64,000 nucleotides of DNA, taken from assembly GCF_964028195.1 (NCBI RefSeq), contig NZ_OZ034750.1:744001-808000 (forward strand), in the 5' to 3' direction. Shown piece after piece: positions 47,948 to 56,478 of the stretch. The position numbers were made by a program, and so were the translations under genes. The stretch is from Wolbachia endosymbiont (group A) of Pogonocherus hispidulus. GTDB lineage: Bacteria; Pseudomonadota; Alphaproteobacteria; Rickettsiales; Anaplasmataceae. Below the pieces are notes generated by a model, which saw nothing but the letters and a program-made list of their open reading frames with translations, did not search any database and had not been told where the DNA came from. Each line of letters opens with the position of its first letter. Within the stretch, counting starts at the first letter, position 1.

Positions 47948-48226
47948 CTACGGGCATGCTTGCACTGTACCTGGTGCTATTGCCTTTACAATCTTAGGAG
48001 CACCAAAAAATACAGCAGTAAACACACCTAATGCAAAAAGAGCTGGCCACGGCATTCTGCCAAATATTGCAAGCAATGCTGCACCTATTATCACTATCGT
48101 GATCATCGGCCCACCTAGGTCTTGAGTGTATTTTACTATACTGCATATTACTGTTGATGTTTCATCAGCATTTGCGTCAAACGCAAAGGAGAGAATTAAC
48201 GCCACAAGTAGAAGAAATTTTTTCAT
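47948..48226 (-). CDS. virB2: VirB2-like type IV secretion pilin, short variant (92 aa)
   Basis: VirB2 is the major pilin of type IV secretion systems, processed by signal peptidase and inserted in the inner membrane before assembly. This copy has a signal peptide (MKKFLLLVALILSFAFDANA), a helix GGPMITIVIIGAALLAIFG and a second helix WPALFALGVFTAVFFGAPKI. It ends PGTVQACP without the CETC tail of its neighbours. The three copies upstream share the start context TAGGAGGCATA. It is the most divergent full-length member. Confidence 0.82.
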   Translation of the reverse strand: MKKFLLLVALILSFAFDANADETSTVICSIVKYTQDLGGPMITIVIIGAALLAIFGRMPWPALFALGVFTAVFFGAPKIVKAIAPGTVQACP

Positions 48227-48318
48227 TATGCCTCCTATAGTTCCTATTTCACTAGATTATCCTTCACTTTGATTAAGTTTGAGTAAATGATACAAGAAGT
48301 ATCACTTACCCAATACTT

Positions 48319-48666
48319 TTATTTACACTTATACTTCCCTGATCCTACAGGGTCCTCTTGCAATGTTTTATTACCCGTACATGTCTCGCACTTACTTGCT
48401 GTGCCTGGTGCTATTTTTGAAACGACGGCAGGAGCACCAAAAAACACAGCAGTAAATGCACCGAGTGCAAAAAGAGCTGGCCACGGCATTCTGCCAAATA
48501 TTGCAAGTAAAGCTGCACCTATTATCACTATTGTGATCATCGGCCCACCTAGGGTGTGAGTATAGCCCATTATTTTGCATATCACTGCTGATGTTGCATC
48601 TAGATCAGCACGCGCATCGAATGCAAAGGAGAGAATTAACGCCACAAGTAGAAGAAAATTTTTCAT
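48319..48666 (-). CDS. virB2: VirB2-like type IV secretion pilin (115 aa), duplicate
   Basis: Signal peptide MKNFLLLVALILSFAFDARA, then two hydrophobic helices (GPMITIVIIGAALLAIFG and WPALFALGAFTAVFFGAP) and a C-terminal tail with CETC. The protein is identical to that encoded at 48759-49106. The gene and spacer repeat as a 440-bp unit, and I find no difference over the coding part. A GGAGGCAT site precedes the ATG. Part of a tandem array; the remaining virB genes are not in the window. Confidence 0.9.
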   Translation of the reverse strand: MKNFLLLVALILSFAFDARADLDATSAVICKIMGYTHTLGGPMITIVIIGAALLAIFGRMPWPALFALGAFTAVFFGAPAVVSKIAPGTASKCETCTGNKTLQEDPVGSGKYKCK

Positions 48667-48758
48667 TATGCCTCCTATAGTTTCTATTTCACTAGATTAT
48701 CCTTCACTTTGATTAAGTTTGAGTAAATGATACAAGAAGTATCACTTACCCAATACTT

Positions 48759-49106
48759 TTATTTACACTTATACTTCCCTGATCCTACAGGGTCCTCTTG
48801 CAATGTTTTATTACCCGTACATGTCTCGCACTTACTTGCTGTGCCTGGTGCTATTTTTGAAACGACGGCAGGAGCACCAAAAAACACAGCAGTAAATGCA
48901 CCGAGTGCAAAAAGAGCTGGCCACGGCATTCTGCCAAATATTGCAAGTAAAGCTGCACCTATTATCACTATTGTGATCATCGGCCCACCTAGGGTGTGAG
49001 TATAGCCCATTATTTTGCATATCACTGCTGATGTTGCATCTAGATCAGCACGCGCATCGAATGCAAAGGAGAGAATTAACGCCACAAGTAGAAGAAAATT
49101 TTTCAT
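48759..49106 (-). CDS. virB2: VirB2-like type IV secretion pilin (115 aa), duplicate
   Basis: Same protein as the copy at 48319-48666, with the same signal peptide, helices and CETC tail. Identity of both coding sequence and spacer indicates a very recent duplication or gene conversion. The ribosome site GGAGGCAT is conserved. As pilin is surface exposed, dose or variation across copies may matter. Confidence 0.9.
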   Translation of the reverse strand: MKNFLLLVALILSFAFDARADLDATSAVICKIMGYTHTLGGPMITIVIIGAALLAIFGRMPWPALFALGAFTAVFFGAPAVVSKIAPGTASKCETCTGNKTLQEDPVGSGKYKCK

Positions 49107-49199
49107 TATGCCTCCTATAGTTTCTATTTCACTAGATTATCTTTCACTTTGATTAAGTTTGAGTAAATGATACAACTTGTATCATTTACCCAATACTTT

Positions 49200-49541
49200 T
49201 TACTGACACTTGTATACTCCATTTGCATCAGGCTTCAATGTTTGTCCACCAGTACATGTCTCGCACTTACTTGCTGTACCTGGTGCTATTTTTGAAACGA
49301 CGGCAGGAGCACCAAAAAACACAGCAGTAAATGCACCGAGTGCAAAAAGAGCTGGCCACGGCATTCTGCCAAATATTGCAAGTAAAGCTGCACCTATTAT
49401 CACTATTGTGATCATCGGCCCACCTATGCCGTGAGTATAACCAATTATTTTGCATATTACTGCTGATGTTGCATCTAGATCAGCACGTGCATCAAATGCA
49501 AAGGAGAGAATTAAAGCTACAAGTAGAAGAAAATTTTTCAT
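49200..49541 (-). CDS. virB2: VirB2-like type IV secretion pilin (113 aa), first of the array
   Basis: The first gene in transcription order. It is very close to the next two copies up to PGTASKCETC, then has a different tail (GGQTLKPDANGVYKCQ). It has IIGYTHGIGG in place of IMGYTHTLGG. The start is preceded by GGAGGCATA. The C-terminal tail, which varies most between copies, would face the periplasm or pilus surface in the usual VirB2 topology; this is inference. Confidence 0.9.
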   Translation of the reverse strand: MKNFLLLVALILSFAFDARADLDATSAVICKIIGYTHGIGGPMITIVIIGAALLAIFGRMPWPALFALGAFTAVFFGAPAVVSKIAPGTASKCETCTGGQTLKPDANGVYKCQ

Positions 49542-49676
49542 TATGCCTCCGATAATTTCTATTTAACGCTGGATTATCTACCATTTCGATTAAATTTAAG
49601 TAAACGGTGAGGATTTTTTGCTTAAAAGTATCCTTTATTTCATTTAGAATACTTTTCTTGGTTCGTTTATATTACA

Positions 49677-50492
49677 GTGCTACAGAAATTTTACAGCATC
49701 GTTTATTGCCTTTATCGTGCTTTGATTGACACAATTCATAATGATGGAGTGGAGCATGCAGGGTATCTATCATTTTTAATCCTGTTATCGATATTCCCTT
49801 TTCTTATTGTTTTAATGGCTGTGGCGTCAACATTCGCAAATTTCTTAGACCAGTATAACATTGGCTGGGTATTTATCATTGATAACATGCCACAGGATAT
49901 TTTGGCATCTTTGATGCCGCGTATCAGAGAGATAATATCAGGCCCGCCGCAAAGCTTACTAACTTTAGCAATTGTAGGCGCTGTTTGGACCGCCTCGTCA
50001 ACAATTGAAGGGCTAAGAACAATATTGAACAAAGCTTATAAAGTTCCGGTTTCACCACCTTATATATTAAGAAGGTTGTTAAGTATACTACAATTTTTAG
50101 TGATCACGCTTATTATAACTCTAACTATAGTGTTCTCTACATTAGTGCCAATGCTAATTGATTTTTCCTATCAGGGGATTAGTTATACTAAATATCTCCT
50201 CATTGAATTTGTACTTTTCACAGTAGTCTCTTGGCTATATTTTATGTTGCCAAACATAAAACAAAATTTATCAGACGTCTTTCCTGGATCTTGTGTGGCT
50301 GTTATTCTTTGGACAATTTCTGCTTCAGCTTTCAAGCAATACTTAAAAGCTTCCTTTGATCAACTGAATTTGATATATGGAAGTTTAGGTGGTATGGTAG
50401 TGTCATTACTATTTTTTTATATGCTAAGTTTGATTTTTATATATGGAGCAAAATTTAATTTTCAGCTAAAATATTTCAATGAATCTCGCTAA
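49677..50492 (+). CDS. YihY/BrkB-family inner-membrane protein
   Basis: The 271-aa product has about six hydrophobic helices and the family stretch HNDGVEHAGYLSFLILLSIFPFLIVLM near the N-terminus (residues about 20-46), then SSTIEGLRTILNKAY and LNLIYGSLGGMVVSLLFFYMLSLI. It was once called ribonuclease BN; the real function is unknown. The start is GTG at 49677. The stop lies 10 bp before the ATG of the next gene, whose ribosome site follows directly, so the two form an operon. Confidence 0.88.
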   Translation: MLQKFYSIVYCLYRALIDTIHNDGVEHAGYLSFLILLSIFPFLIVLMAVASTFANFLDQYNIGWVFIIDNMPQDILASLMPRIREIISGPPQSLLTLAIVGAVWTASSTIEGLRTILNKAYKVPVSPPYILRRLLSILQFLVITLIITLTIVFSTLVPMLIDFSYQGISYTKYLLIEFVLFTVVSWLYFMLPNIKQNLSDVFPGSCVAVILWTISASAFKQYLKASFDQLNLIYGSLGGMVVSLLFFYMLSLIFIYGAKFNFQLKYFNESR

Positions 50493-50502
50493 GGAGAAAG
50501 AA

Positions 50503-51234
50503 ATGGGTAAGTTAGAAGGTAAAGTAGCTTTAATCACCGGAGCTTCAGGTGAAATAGGCTCTGCTGTTGCAAAAAGATTTGTAAAAGAAGGTGCATGTGT
50601 GATTCTGATTTCAAGATCTCTTGATAATCTCAAGCCACTATATAATGAAATTGAAGAGCTTGAAGAATTTAAAGAAGGCTCTGTGAAATTAATTCAGCTT
50701 GACCTTTTAGACTTTGAGAATGTAAAGATACTGACAAACATGATAGAAAGTCTGAAATTATCAGAATCTGGAGCACTTGATATATTAGTTGCATGTACTG
50801 GAATTTTAGGCAAATTGAACCCTATTCACGACTGTGAGATTGAAGAGCTACAGAACGTAATGAATACAAATTTTACTGCCAATTGGTACTTACTAAAAAA
50901 CTTAGATCCAATGCTAAAGAAGTCTAATGCTGGAAGAGTGATATTCATGACCTCAGAGGTGACACTTTCTCCTTCCTCTTATCCATATTGGATGCCGTAT
51001 GCTGCAAGTAAAGTTGCACTAGAAATAATGGTGCAGATATATGCATCTGAGACAAAACATACAAAATTATGTGTAAATGCTGTATACACGAAAGGACCTG
51101 TGGGTAGTGAGCAGGCATTTCCTGGATCTGAATTGGTGTCACCTGATAAACTAACAGATAAATTTGTGGAGTTAGCTTCTAACGATTGCAGCGTATCAGG
51201 AAAAATCTTACCACTCAGCAAATCTCTCGAATAA
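50503..51234 (+). CDS. Short-chain dehydrogenase/reductase
   Basis: The 243-aa SDR has the cofactor motif ALITGASGEIGSAVAKRF near residue 10, an LDILVACTGILG segment (NNAG equivalent) and the catalytic YAASK (YxxxK) with an upstream MTSEVTLS serine region. ATG 50503 follows AAGGAGAAAGAA and is preferred over an in-frame ATG at 50479 that overlaps the previous gene. The substrate is unknown. Confidence 0.87.
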   Translation: MGKLEGKVALITGASGEIGSAVAKRFVKEGACVILISRSLDNLKPLYNEIEELEEFKEGSVKLIQLDLLDFENVKILTNMIESLKLSESGALDILVACTGILGKLNPIHDCEIEELQNVMNTNFTANWYLLKNLDPMLKKSNAGRVIFMTSEVTLSPSSYPYWMPYAASKVALEIMVQIYASETKHTKLCVNAVYTKGPVGSEQAFPGSELVSPDKLTDKFVELASNDCSVSGKILPLSKSLE

Positions 51235-51264
51235 ATTACATATAGCTAACGACAATTTGAGAAG

Positions 51265-51303
51265 CCGTCATCCCGCTACTTGTTAGCGGGATCTAGAGAT
51301 ACC
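51265..51303. repeat. Small intergenic hairpin repeat
   Basis: CCCGCTA (51272-51278) pairs with TAGCGGG (51284-51290) in the context GTCATCCCGC...GGGATCTAGA, a form often seen as dispersed repeats in Wolbachia intergenic DNA. It may also stabilise the 3' end of the preceding mRNA. Confidence 0.5.
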
Positions 51304-51382
51304 GCGGCAGTTGTAAGTTAAAAATATGTTATAAAAGAAACAAGAGGGAAGATAACTCTACTCACTATAGGAATAGCGGGCG

Positions 51383-52408
51383 TGTGCGACCGACGCGGCG
51401 TTGACAACCGTTTATATCAAGGTACACTAGCCCTCGATACGTTTGAATAGTTGCATGGGACATATGTATGCACCCGTTTACAATCTTAAATCAATAAACT
51501 ATCGAGGTTATTAATATGGTTACATCTTATCAAAACTTTATTGGTATTGACATCGGAAAATTTAAAAATGTTGTTGCGGTTCACACACAGAAGAGTGTTG
51601 TCGAATTTGATAATAATGCTTCTGGTTGGCAACAATTGTTTAAAAAGTTTTCAGATATCTTACCTAATTCTTTAGTAACTTTAGAAAATACAGGGAATTG
51701 GTTTATCGCATTTTCTTATTGACAAGAATATCGCTGAGCTAATACCCAAAAGCTTTATCTTGTCTCACGGAACTTTAGCAAAATCTAGATGCAATGGCTC
51801 TTGCTCAGTATGCGTCATAGAACTCTTTCTCTATTTGTACCTACCTCTAAAGAACAATCAACTTTGTTTGTCAACGTCGTTACACAAATGAGGGCTCAAG
51901 AAAAATGTAGACTGGAAGCACCGGAAAATGACCATGTAAGGGAAAGTTGTCAAAAAACTATAGAATTCTTTAATAGTCAAATAGATGAACTCAATAATGC
52001 CATACAAAAAATCATTGATAAAAATCTAGAGTTATAGAAGCGCCAAAAAATTCTGAGAACAGTGCCAGGCAAAGTTATCTCAAGATTTTGTGTGTCTGAT
52101 GCCAGAGCTTGGCTACTTAAACAGAAAAGAAGTAGCAAGTCTTGCTGGCGCATCCAAAAGAAAGTGGAAAAGTTATTGGTTATCGAAGAATAACAGGCGG
52201 TAGAAGCAATGTTCGTACTAACGGCTGCAATGGCTGCTGCAAAGTCCAAATCTGTTGTTTGATATAAAATTTTTCTATGATAAATTAGGGTGTTTATTGT
52301 CAAAAATGCATTTTCTAATTGAATAAAAATACAAAATTATAAACAAGAGTTGTAATAAAACTAAATTCAAAAAATTTAAAAAAAACATAGTTGATATGAC
52401 GTAGGGAA
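51383..52408 (+). mobile_element. IS110-family remnant, copy 2
   Basis: Near-identical to 26487-27507, including leader and tail. The left boundary lacks eight bases present in copy 1. The transposase is decayed in the same way. Confidence 0.7.
51516..52263 (+). pseudogene. IS110-family transposase, decayed, copy 2
   Basis: It starts MVTSYQNFIGIDIGKFKNVV with the first DEDD Asp in GIDIG intact, and stops at the same place as copy 1 (IAFSY). The middle part (51789-52037) reads SLFVPTSKEQSTLFVNVV and MRAQEKCRLEAPENDHV; the Transposase_20 part keeps YLNRKEVASLAG and GYRRITGGRSNVR across further frameshifts. The two copies share the first stop and the missing C-terminus. Confidence 0.8.
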
Positions 52409-52424
52409 ACCTTTCTTGGGTTAG

Positions 52425-53064
52425 GTGTGCCGTAGAGACACAAAGAATGTTCAAGTAAGAGCAAACTAAGTGCAAAAGCTACGCAATAGATGAGGGTGGG
52501 CCCCTCGGAGCCGGTTTACAAGAGCAGGCTTCAAACAACCATAAACTGCTTTGGCAAGGTAGTGAGCGTTATGGAAAAGGCGCAATTATGCGTCATGTGT
52601 GAAATAGAGAGACGAATGCAAATGAACCACTGATAAAGTGTCGAAAGGAACTAGACGACGTCAAAACCAGGCTAACCTGGTATCGGGAGCTTGTTTACTG
52701 GATAGGTGGCGTCTGGCATAGAGGTGGCGTGAATCTATTTTGGGCTATTGCGTGGAACTGCGGGAACCTGTCGTTTCGATGATAAGGGAGAAATCCAAGG
52801 AGCTAAACTCCAAGGGTGAGAGTACCGATGCGGAAAACAGGGGCGCGTAGTAGTGAAGAAGTCTCTGTAATGGAGATGGAGCGAAGGGATTTAGTTTAGT
52901 TACTTGTCAACCAGAAATGGGATGAGCAATTGATTAAAACAGAGTCCTTGATTATGCTATAATTAGTAGCAAGGGCCGAATAATGGGAGCTGTGTGAGTC
53001 GAGAGGTTCATGCACAGTTCTGCGAGAGGCTGGCGGGGAAGGTCCGCCGGTCTACTCTCCCTAT
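52425..53064 (+). mobile_element. ORF-less group II intron (derivative of intron 3)
   Basis: The sequence from GTGTGCCGTAGAGAC at 52425 to about 52910 matches the 5' RNA domains of intron 3 (41509-41980). It then jumps to domain V (GGGAGCTGTGTGAGTCGAGAG with GCACAGTTCTGCGAG) at about 52985-53024 and an uninterrupted domain VI ending CTCCCTAT at about 53064. The RT gene has been deleted. With all terminal RNA domains present it could in principle be mobilised or spliced in trans. Confidence 0.75.
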
Positions 53065-53094
53065 ACCTGTTTTGCCACTCTTCTGAACGGATAC
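53065..53094 (-). repeat. Solo IS66 end
   Basis: The complement starts GTATCCGTTCAGAAGAGTGG, as in the IS66 copies. It directly follows the ORF-less intron, so the intron probably sat in an IS66 element of which only this end survives. Confidence 0.65.
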
Positions 53095-53140
53095 TTTGAA
53101 AGTAGATCTATTATAGAATTGATATGAGCCTTATTTTACC

Positions 53141-53494
53141 TTAATCGTTTATAACCTTTGGCACTACGAAATACCCATGCTCAGGTTTTGTATTGGACAA
53201 TATCTCTTCTTTAATGTTTTGAGAATTTATAACATCATCGCGTACATGAATGTCCTTGTCTATACTGCCATAACGCATAGGAGAAACACTTTCAGTATTA
53301 ACTTGCAATAAAGTATCATGTATCCAATCCAGCATTGTCAGTTCTTTGGAGTAGTGATCAATCTCGTCATTTGATAACTTAATCCTTACAAGCTGTGCAA
53401 TTTTAAGCATTTCTTCCTTGGTAATTGTTATTTTTCTCTTATTTGCAAATTCTATTAGTGAAGTAATAACGTCTTCTGTTGACTTAGCTGGCAT
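53141..53494 (-). CDS. gatC: Asp-tRNA(Asn)/Glu-tRNA(Gln) amidotransferase subunit C
   Basis: GatC bridges GatA and GatB in the enzyme that amidates Glu-tRNA(Gln) and Asp-tRNA(Asn). The core ITKEEMLKIAQLVRIKLSND matches the conserved N-terminal helix, and MRYGSIDKDIHVRDDVI and FVVPKVI match the C-terminal segment. At 117 aa it has about 20 extra N-terminal residues compared with many GatC. The start is supported by AAGGAGGTAAAG before the ATG. It overlaps the end of prs by 11 bp, indicating a coupled pair. Confidence 0.88.
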   Translation of the reverse strand: MPAKSTEDVITSLIEFANKRKITITKEEMLKIAQLVRIKLSNDEIDHYSKELTMLDWIHDTLLQVNTESVSPMRYGSIDKDIHVRDDVINSQNIKEEILSNTKPEHGYFVVPKVIND

Positions 53495-54410
53495 CTTTAC
53501 CTCCTTGGATGAAGTGAGTTAAAATATCTACGACCGAAACAACTTCTATTTTACCAGTTTTTTCAAGTTTGTGAAGTATGGTATCCGTAATCACTAATTT
53601 ATCTAAAGAAGAGGAAGAAATTTTTTCAACTGCACTTCCTGAAAGCACGCCATGTGTGATGCATGAAATTACGGACTTTGCTCCGTGGCCTTTTAAAGCA
53701 AGGGCTACATTACACAATGTTCCACCAGAGTCAACTATATCATCAACAATGACACAATTTTTATTCGCAACTTCTCCTATTATGTTCATTACTTGAGATG
53801 TGCCTGCTTTCTCCCTATATTTATCTACTACAATAATCTTATCACTTAACCCTATCTTGTACTTTTCCTCTAAAGTCTTTGCAAAAGCACGTGCTCTGCC
53901 AATTGCTCCAACATCAGGTGCAACAATTGCCAAATTTTCCGTGTGTATACAGTCAACAAATGCTTCAAAGCAGTTCAAATTAGTTATCGGTACATCAAAG
54001 AATCCTTCAATTTGACTTGAGTGCAAATCAATCACTGCAACACTACTTGCACCTGCAGTTTGAATAAGATTTGCAACTAATTTGGCATTTAAAGCAGATT
54101 GCATATCATTGTTCTTGATAATTCTATCTTGCCTGCTATATCCATAATAAGGAATAATTACTACTATCCTTTTGGCTCCTAATCTATTTACTGCATCAAT
54201 TATAAGCAAAAGCTCCATAAGGTTATCATTCACAGGGGGAGAAAGAGATTGTACTATATATACTTCTTGATTATATAGATCATTTGCTACTTCTACATTT
54301 ACCTCGCCATCGGTAAACTTTGATATCTGAACAGAGGATGGTTGAACATCTAGCCGGTTAACTACTGATTCCCCTAATTCCTTACTAGCATTACCTATTA
54401 TTATCTTCAT
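53484..54410 (-). CDS. prs: Ribose-phosphate pyrophosphokinase
   Basis: Prs makes PRPP from ribose 5-phosphate and ATP for nucleotide and cofactor synthesis. The 308-aa protein is of normal length. It has the ATP-side IIPYYGYSRQDR, the DLHSSQIEGFFDVP metal/substrate block, the flexible-loop lysine region VVDKYREKAG and the PRPP-binding loop VIVDDIVDSGGTL. It is the first gene of a two-gene unit with gatC. Confidence 0.95.
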   Translation of the reverse strand: MKIIIGNASKELGESVVNRLDVQPSSVQISKFTDGEVNVEVANDLYNQEVYIVQSLSPPVNDNLMELLLIIDAVNRLGAKRIVVIIPYYGYSRQDRIIKNNDMQSALNAKLVANLIQTAGASSVAVIDLHSSQIEGFFDVPITNLNCFEAFVDCIHTENLAIVAPDVGAIGRARAFAKTLEEKYKIGLSDKIIVVDKYREKAGTSQVMNIIGEVANKNCVIVDDIVDSGGTLCNVALALKGHGAKSVISCITHGVLSGSAVEKISSSSLDKLVITDTILHKLEKTGKIEVVSVVDILTHFIQGGKDAS

Positions 54411-54622
54411 AACGCACTAATTGAGTTTTTAAGATTATACAGAAATTATGAAATAATTGAAATGTAAGTTTCTTTATCTAGCATTCTTGTCGGCGAATTA
54501 GGTACCTCTTGTACAATGACCTGTCATTTTCACGCATTATTTCAATAAATAGGTCTAAATTGAAACAATTACACAAAATCCTGCTTTATATTTCAAGATA
54601 AATCGCTTTAATGAAATATAAT
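54411..54622. other. Intergenic, nothing identified
   Basis: About 210 bp between prs and the membrane protein gene, A+T-rich. It should include the prs promoter. I see no gene or clear hairpin. Confidence 0.4.
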
Positions 54623-55855
54623 TTACCTTACCACTTCGTTTTGATTCTTCAGTTCAACATAGGATAAATTACTCATACATTCTTCTAGTATTTCCTCCTT
54701 TTTATCATTACCTAGTCCACTGCTAAACCCCTGACACTTTTTCTCAAGAGCTAAGCGTGTAGCTATGATATACATTACTGTTTCAGGTGAGACCTTTGGT
54801 AATTCATTTCGGACTTTTTCTTGTTCTTCTTCAGAAAAATTACTGAGGTTTTCCCTGGCCATTTCAGGAAATTTTTGAGTAATCGTTTCTTTTATCATTC
54901 CACCAACTTCCTGTTTATTTAGTGTAATAACTACCGATGGATGCAAGCCAGATAAAGACTCAACCATTTTATTATATGTTCCACCAGCACAACTTTGACC
55001 GTGATTACCATAAGTTGTTGCTGCATCTATAAGACCTTTAATAAACATATCCTTTCTGTTTTTTATGTCCTCATTACTTAAAGGAATTTTTTGGTCTATC
55101 GTTCCTGTGTTTCTATCGTTGCAAGCTTTCCAACACAAAACAGCTGTTTGTTTTAGTGTTAATTTGCTATAACTATCTTTAAAACTATCTCCTGTTGTTT
55201 TATTAATAAACTCCAAGCATTTAAGCGCATGAGATTTTTCATCTTCTGTAAATTCGCTTGACTGCCTAATATACTCTTCAACTTCAGTTGTATTTCCTCT
55301 ATTTAGTTGTGTATAGAATTCATCCTTACTTAGGTTCTCCTTATATTTTTCTATGAGTCTATCAACACTTAAATTTATACTAGAAACTGCACTTGGATCA
55401 TGAGTAGTTTGTGCAACAAAAGGAAGAACATTAACTAAATCGTGCACGAGAAAGTGCCTTTCTTCTTCTGGAGCTTCTTGTATAAAATTAAAAACCTGCC
55501 GTATCTCCTCAGTGAGTGCTTGGTTTAGCAAACTTAAGAACAACATAGGCAGCACTAAAAGTATACAGGAAATAATAATACATACGGTTAAAATAGCTTG
55601 CAATATTACCCTAATGATATTTTTTGGCCAGGCCGATAATCTTGTTTCATTTTCTCCTGGTTTAAAAAAATAATCTACTAACCATGAATACAAAATGAAC
55701 TGTACAAGAAAAAAGGATGGAGGAATCATACTTACCAGTAAAATTATGTTAATAAATTTTTTGATTTTACCAGTATTGTTATAAACATTTTGTACTCTTT
55801 CTCTTATAGCTTGTACTCTATTTTGCTGTTGATTATTATCTGCATCTGCTAACAT
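54623..55855 (-). CDS. Membrane protein of unknown function (410 aa)
   Basis: I do not recognise this family. Two strong hydrophobic helices lie at about 35-60 (FINIILLVSMIPPSFFLVQF) and 88-115 (ILQAILTVCIIISCILLVLP). The remaining 290 or so residues are soluble, charged and mainly helical. They include KCLEFINKTTGDSFKDSY and a GNHGQSCAGGTYNKMVESLSG segment that stands out for its Gly and Cys. The N-terminus begins with a Gln/Asn-rich stretch. The layout (short tail, two helices, large domain) suggests an inner-membrane anchored cytosolic domain. It is alone between prs and IS debris. Confidence 0.75.
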   Translation of the reverse strand: MLADADNNQQQNRVQAIRERVQNVYNNTGKIKKFINIILLVSMIPPSFFLVQFILYSWLVDYFFKPGENETRLSAWPKNIIRVILQAILTVCIIISCILLVLPMLFLSLLNQALTEEIRQVFNFIQEAPEEERHFLVHDLVNVLPFVAQTTHDPSAVSSINLSVDRLIEKYKENLSKDEFYTQLNRGNTTEVEEYIRQSSEFTEDEKSHALKCLEFINKTTGDSFKDSYSKLTLKQTAVLCWKACNDRNTGTIDQKIPLSNEDIKNRKDMFIKGLIDAATTYGNHGQSCAGGTYNKMVESLSGLHPSVVITLNKQEVGGMIKETITQKFPEMARENLSNFSEEEQEKVRNELPKVSPETVMYIIATRLALEKKCQGFSSGLGNDKKEEILEECMSNLSYVELKNQNEVVR

Positions 55856-55891
55856 ATTATATTTCCTCTAAAGCGCCAGATCTAGTATATT

Positions 55892-56034
55892 ATACCAATT
55901 CCCGCTATACAAGTAACGGATAGACAATAATGAAAAAAAGCCATACTGAATTAAGTAAAATAGCGAGGTTTAAATGGCATTAAGATCAAAATTATTGGAT
56001 GAAAAAGTGGTTCACTAATAATGAGAATTGGTAT
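55892..56034 (+). mobile_element. Internally deleted IS (probably IS630-like)
   Basis: The ends ATACCAATTCCC and GAGAATTGGTAT form an imperfect inverted repeat. An ATG at 55975 opens MALRSKLLDEKV, which from memory is like the start of an IS transposase common in Wolbachia, and is cut short. The 27-bp right end recurs at 57968-57994. Confidence 0.4.
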
Positions 56035-56456
56035 TAGAAGCAATAGAAGAATCGATAAGGAAACTTGACAAAATGCTCTCAGAGCAAGGTAAAAAAGATG
56101 AGGATTGTAAATTATTAACTACTGCTTCAGGAGTTGGTATTATAGTAGCAATGACATTTAAAGCTGCGATCATATAGGTTTGAAACATCTTATACAGTTG
56201 GAGCCTATATGGGCAAAAAGTACGCTTCTGGAGAAGTTGACCGACATGGTAGTATATCAAAAATGGGTCCCATGGAATGTAGAAGTATGTTGTATGAAGC
56301 TGCACAAGTCTTACTTACAATCAGTAGGAAAAATTTCAAGTTGAGAAGCTGGGGTTGCGAAGAAAAAAGGGATGAAAAAAGCAATTGTAGCAGTAGCAAG
56401 AAAATTAGCTGTAATTATGCATAGAATGTTAGTCAATAAAACAGAATTTTGTTATT
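56030..56456 (+). pseudogene. IS110-family transposase C-terminal fragment
   Basis: The fragment reads LEAIEESIRKLDKMLSEQG, LLTTASGVGIIVAMTFKAAI, ETYTVGAYMG-like sequence in other frames, then YASGEVDRHGSISKMGPMEC, MLYEAAQVLL and KKAIVAVARKLAVIMHRML. This is the Transposase_20 domain and tail, from a different IS110 lineage than the two copies above. Several frameshifts break it. A group II intron begins about 20 bp past its end. Confidence 0.8.
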
Positions 56457-56478
56457 AGAAAATGTAGGAGGAGCATGA

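Noticed and set aside
47793..49434. Plus-strand open frames across the pilin array, repeated three times
   Set aside because: They are antisense shadows of the virB2-like genes; the minus-strand frames have signal peptides and ribosome sites and the plus-strand ones do not.
51979..52303. Minus-strand 108-codon frame seen in both IS110 copies
   Set aside because: It is antisense to the transposase remnant and duplicated only because the remnant is.
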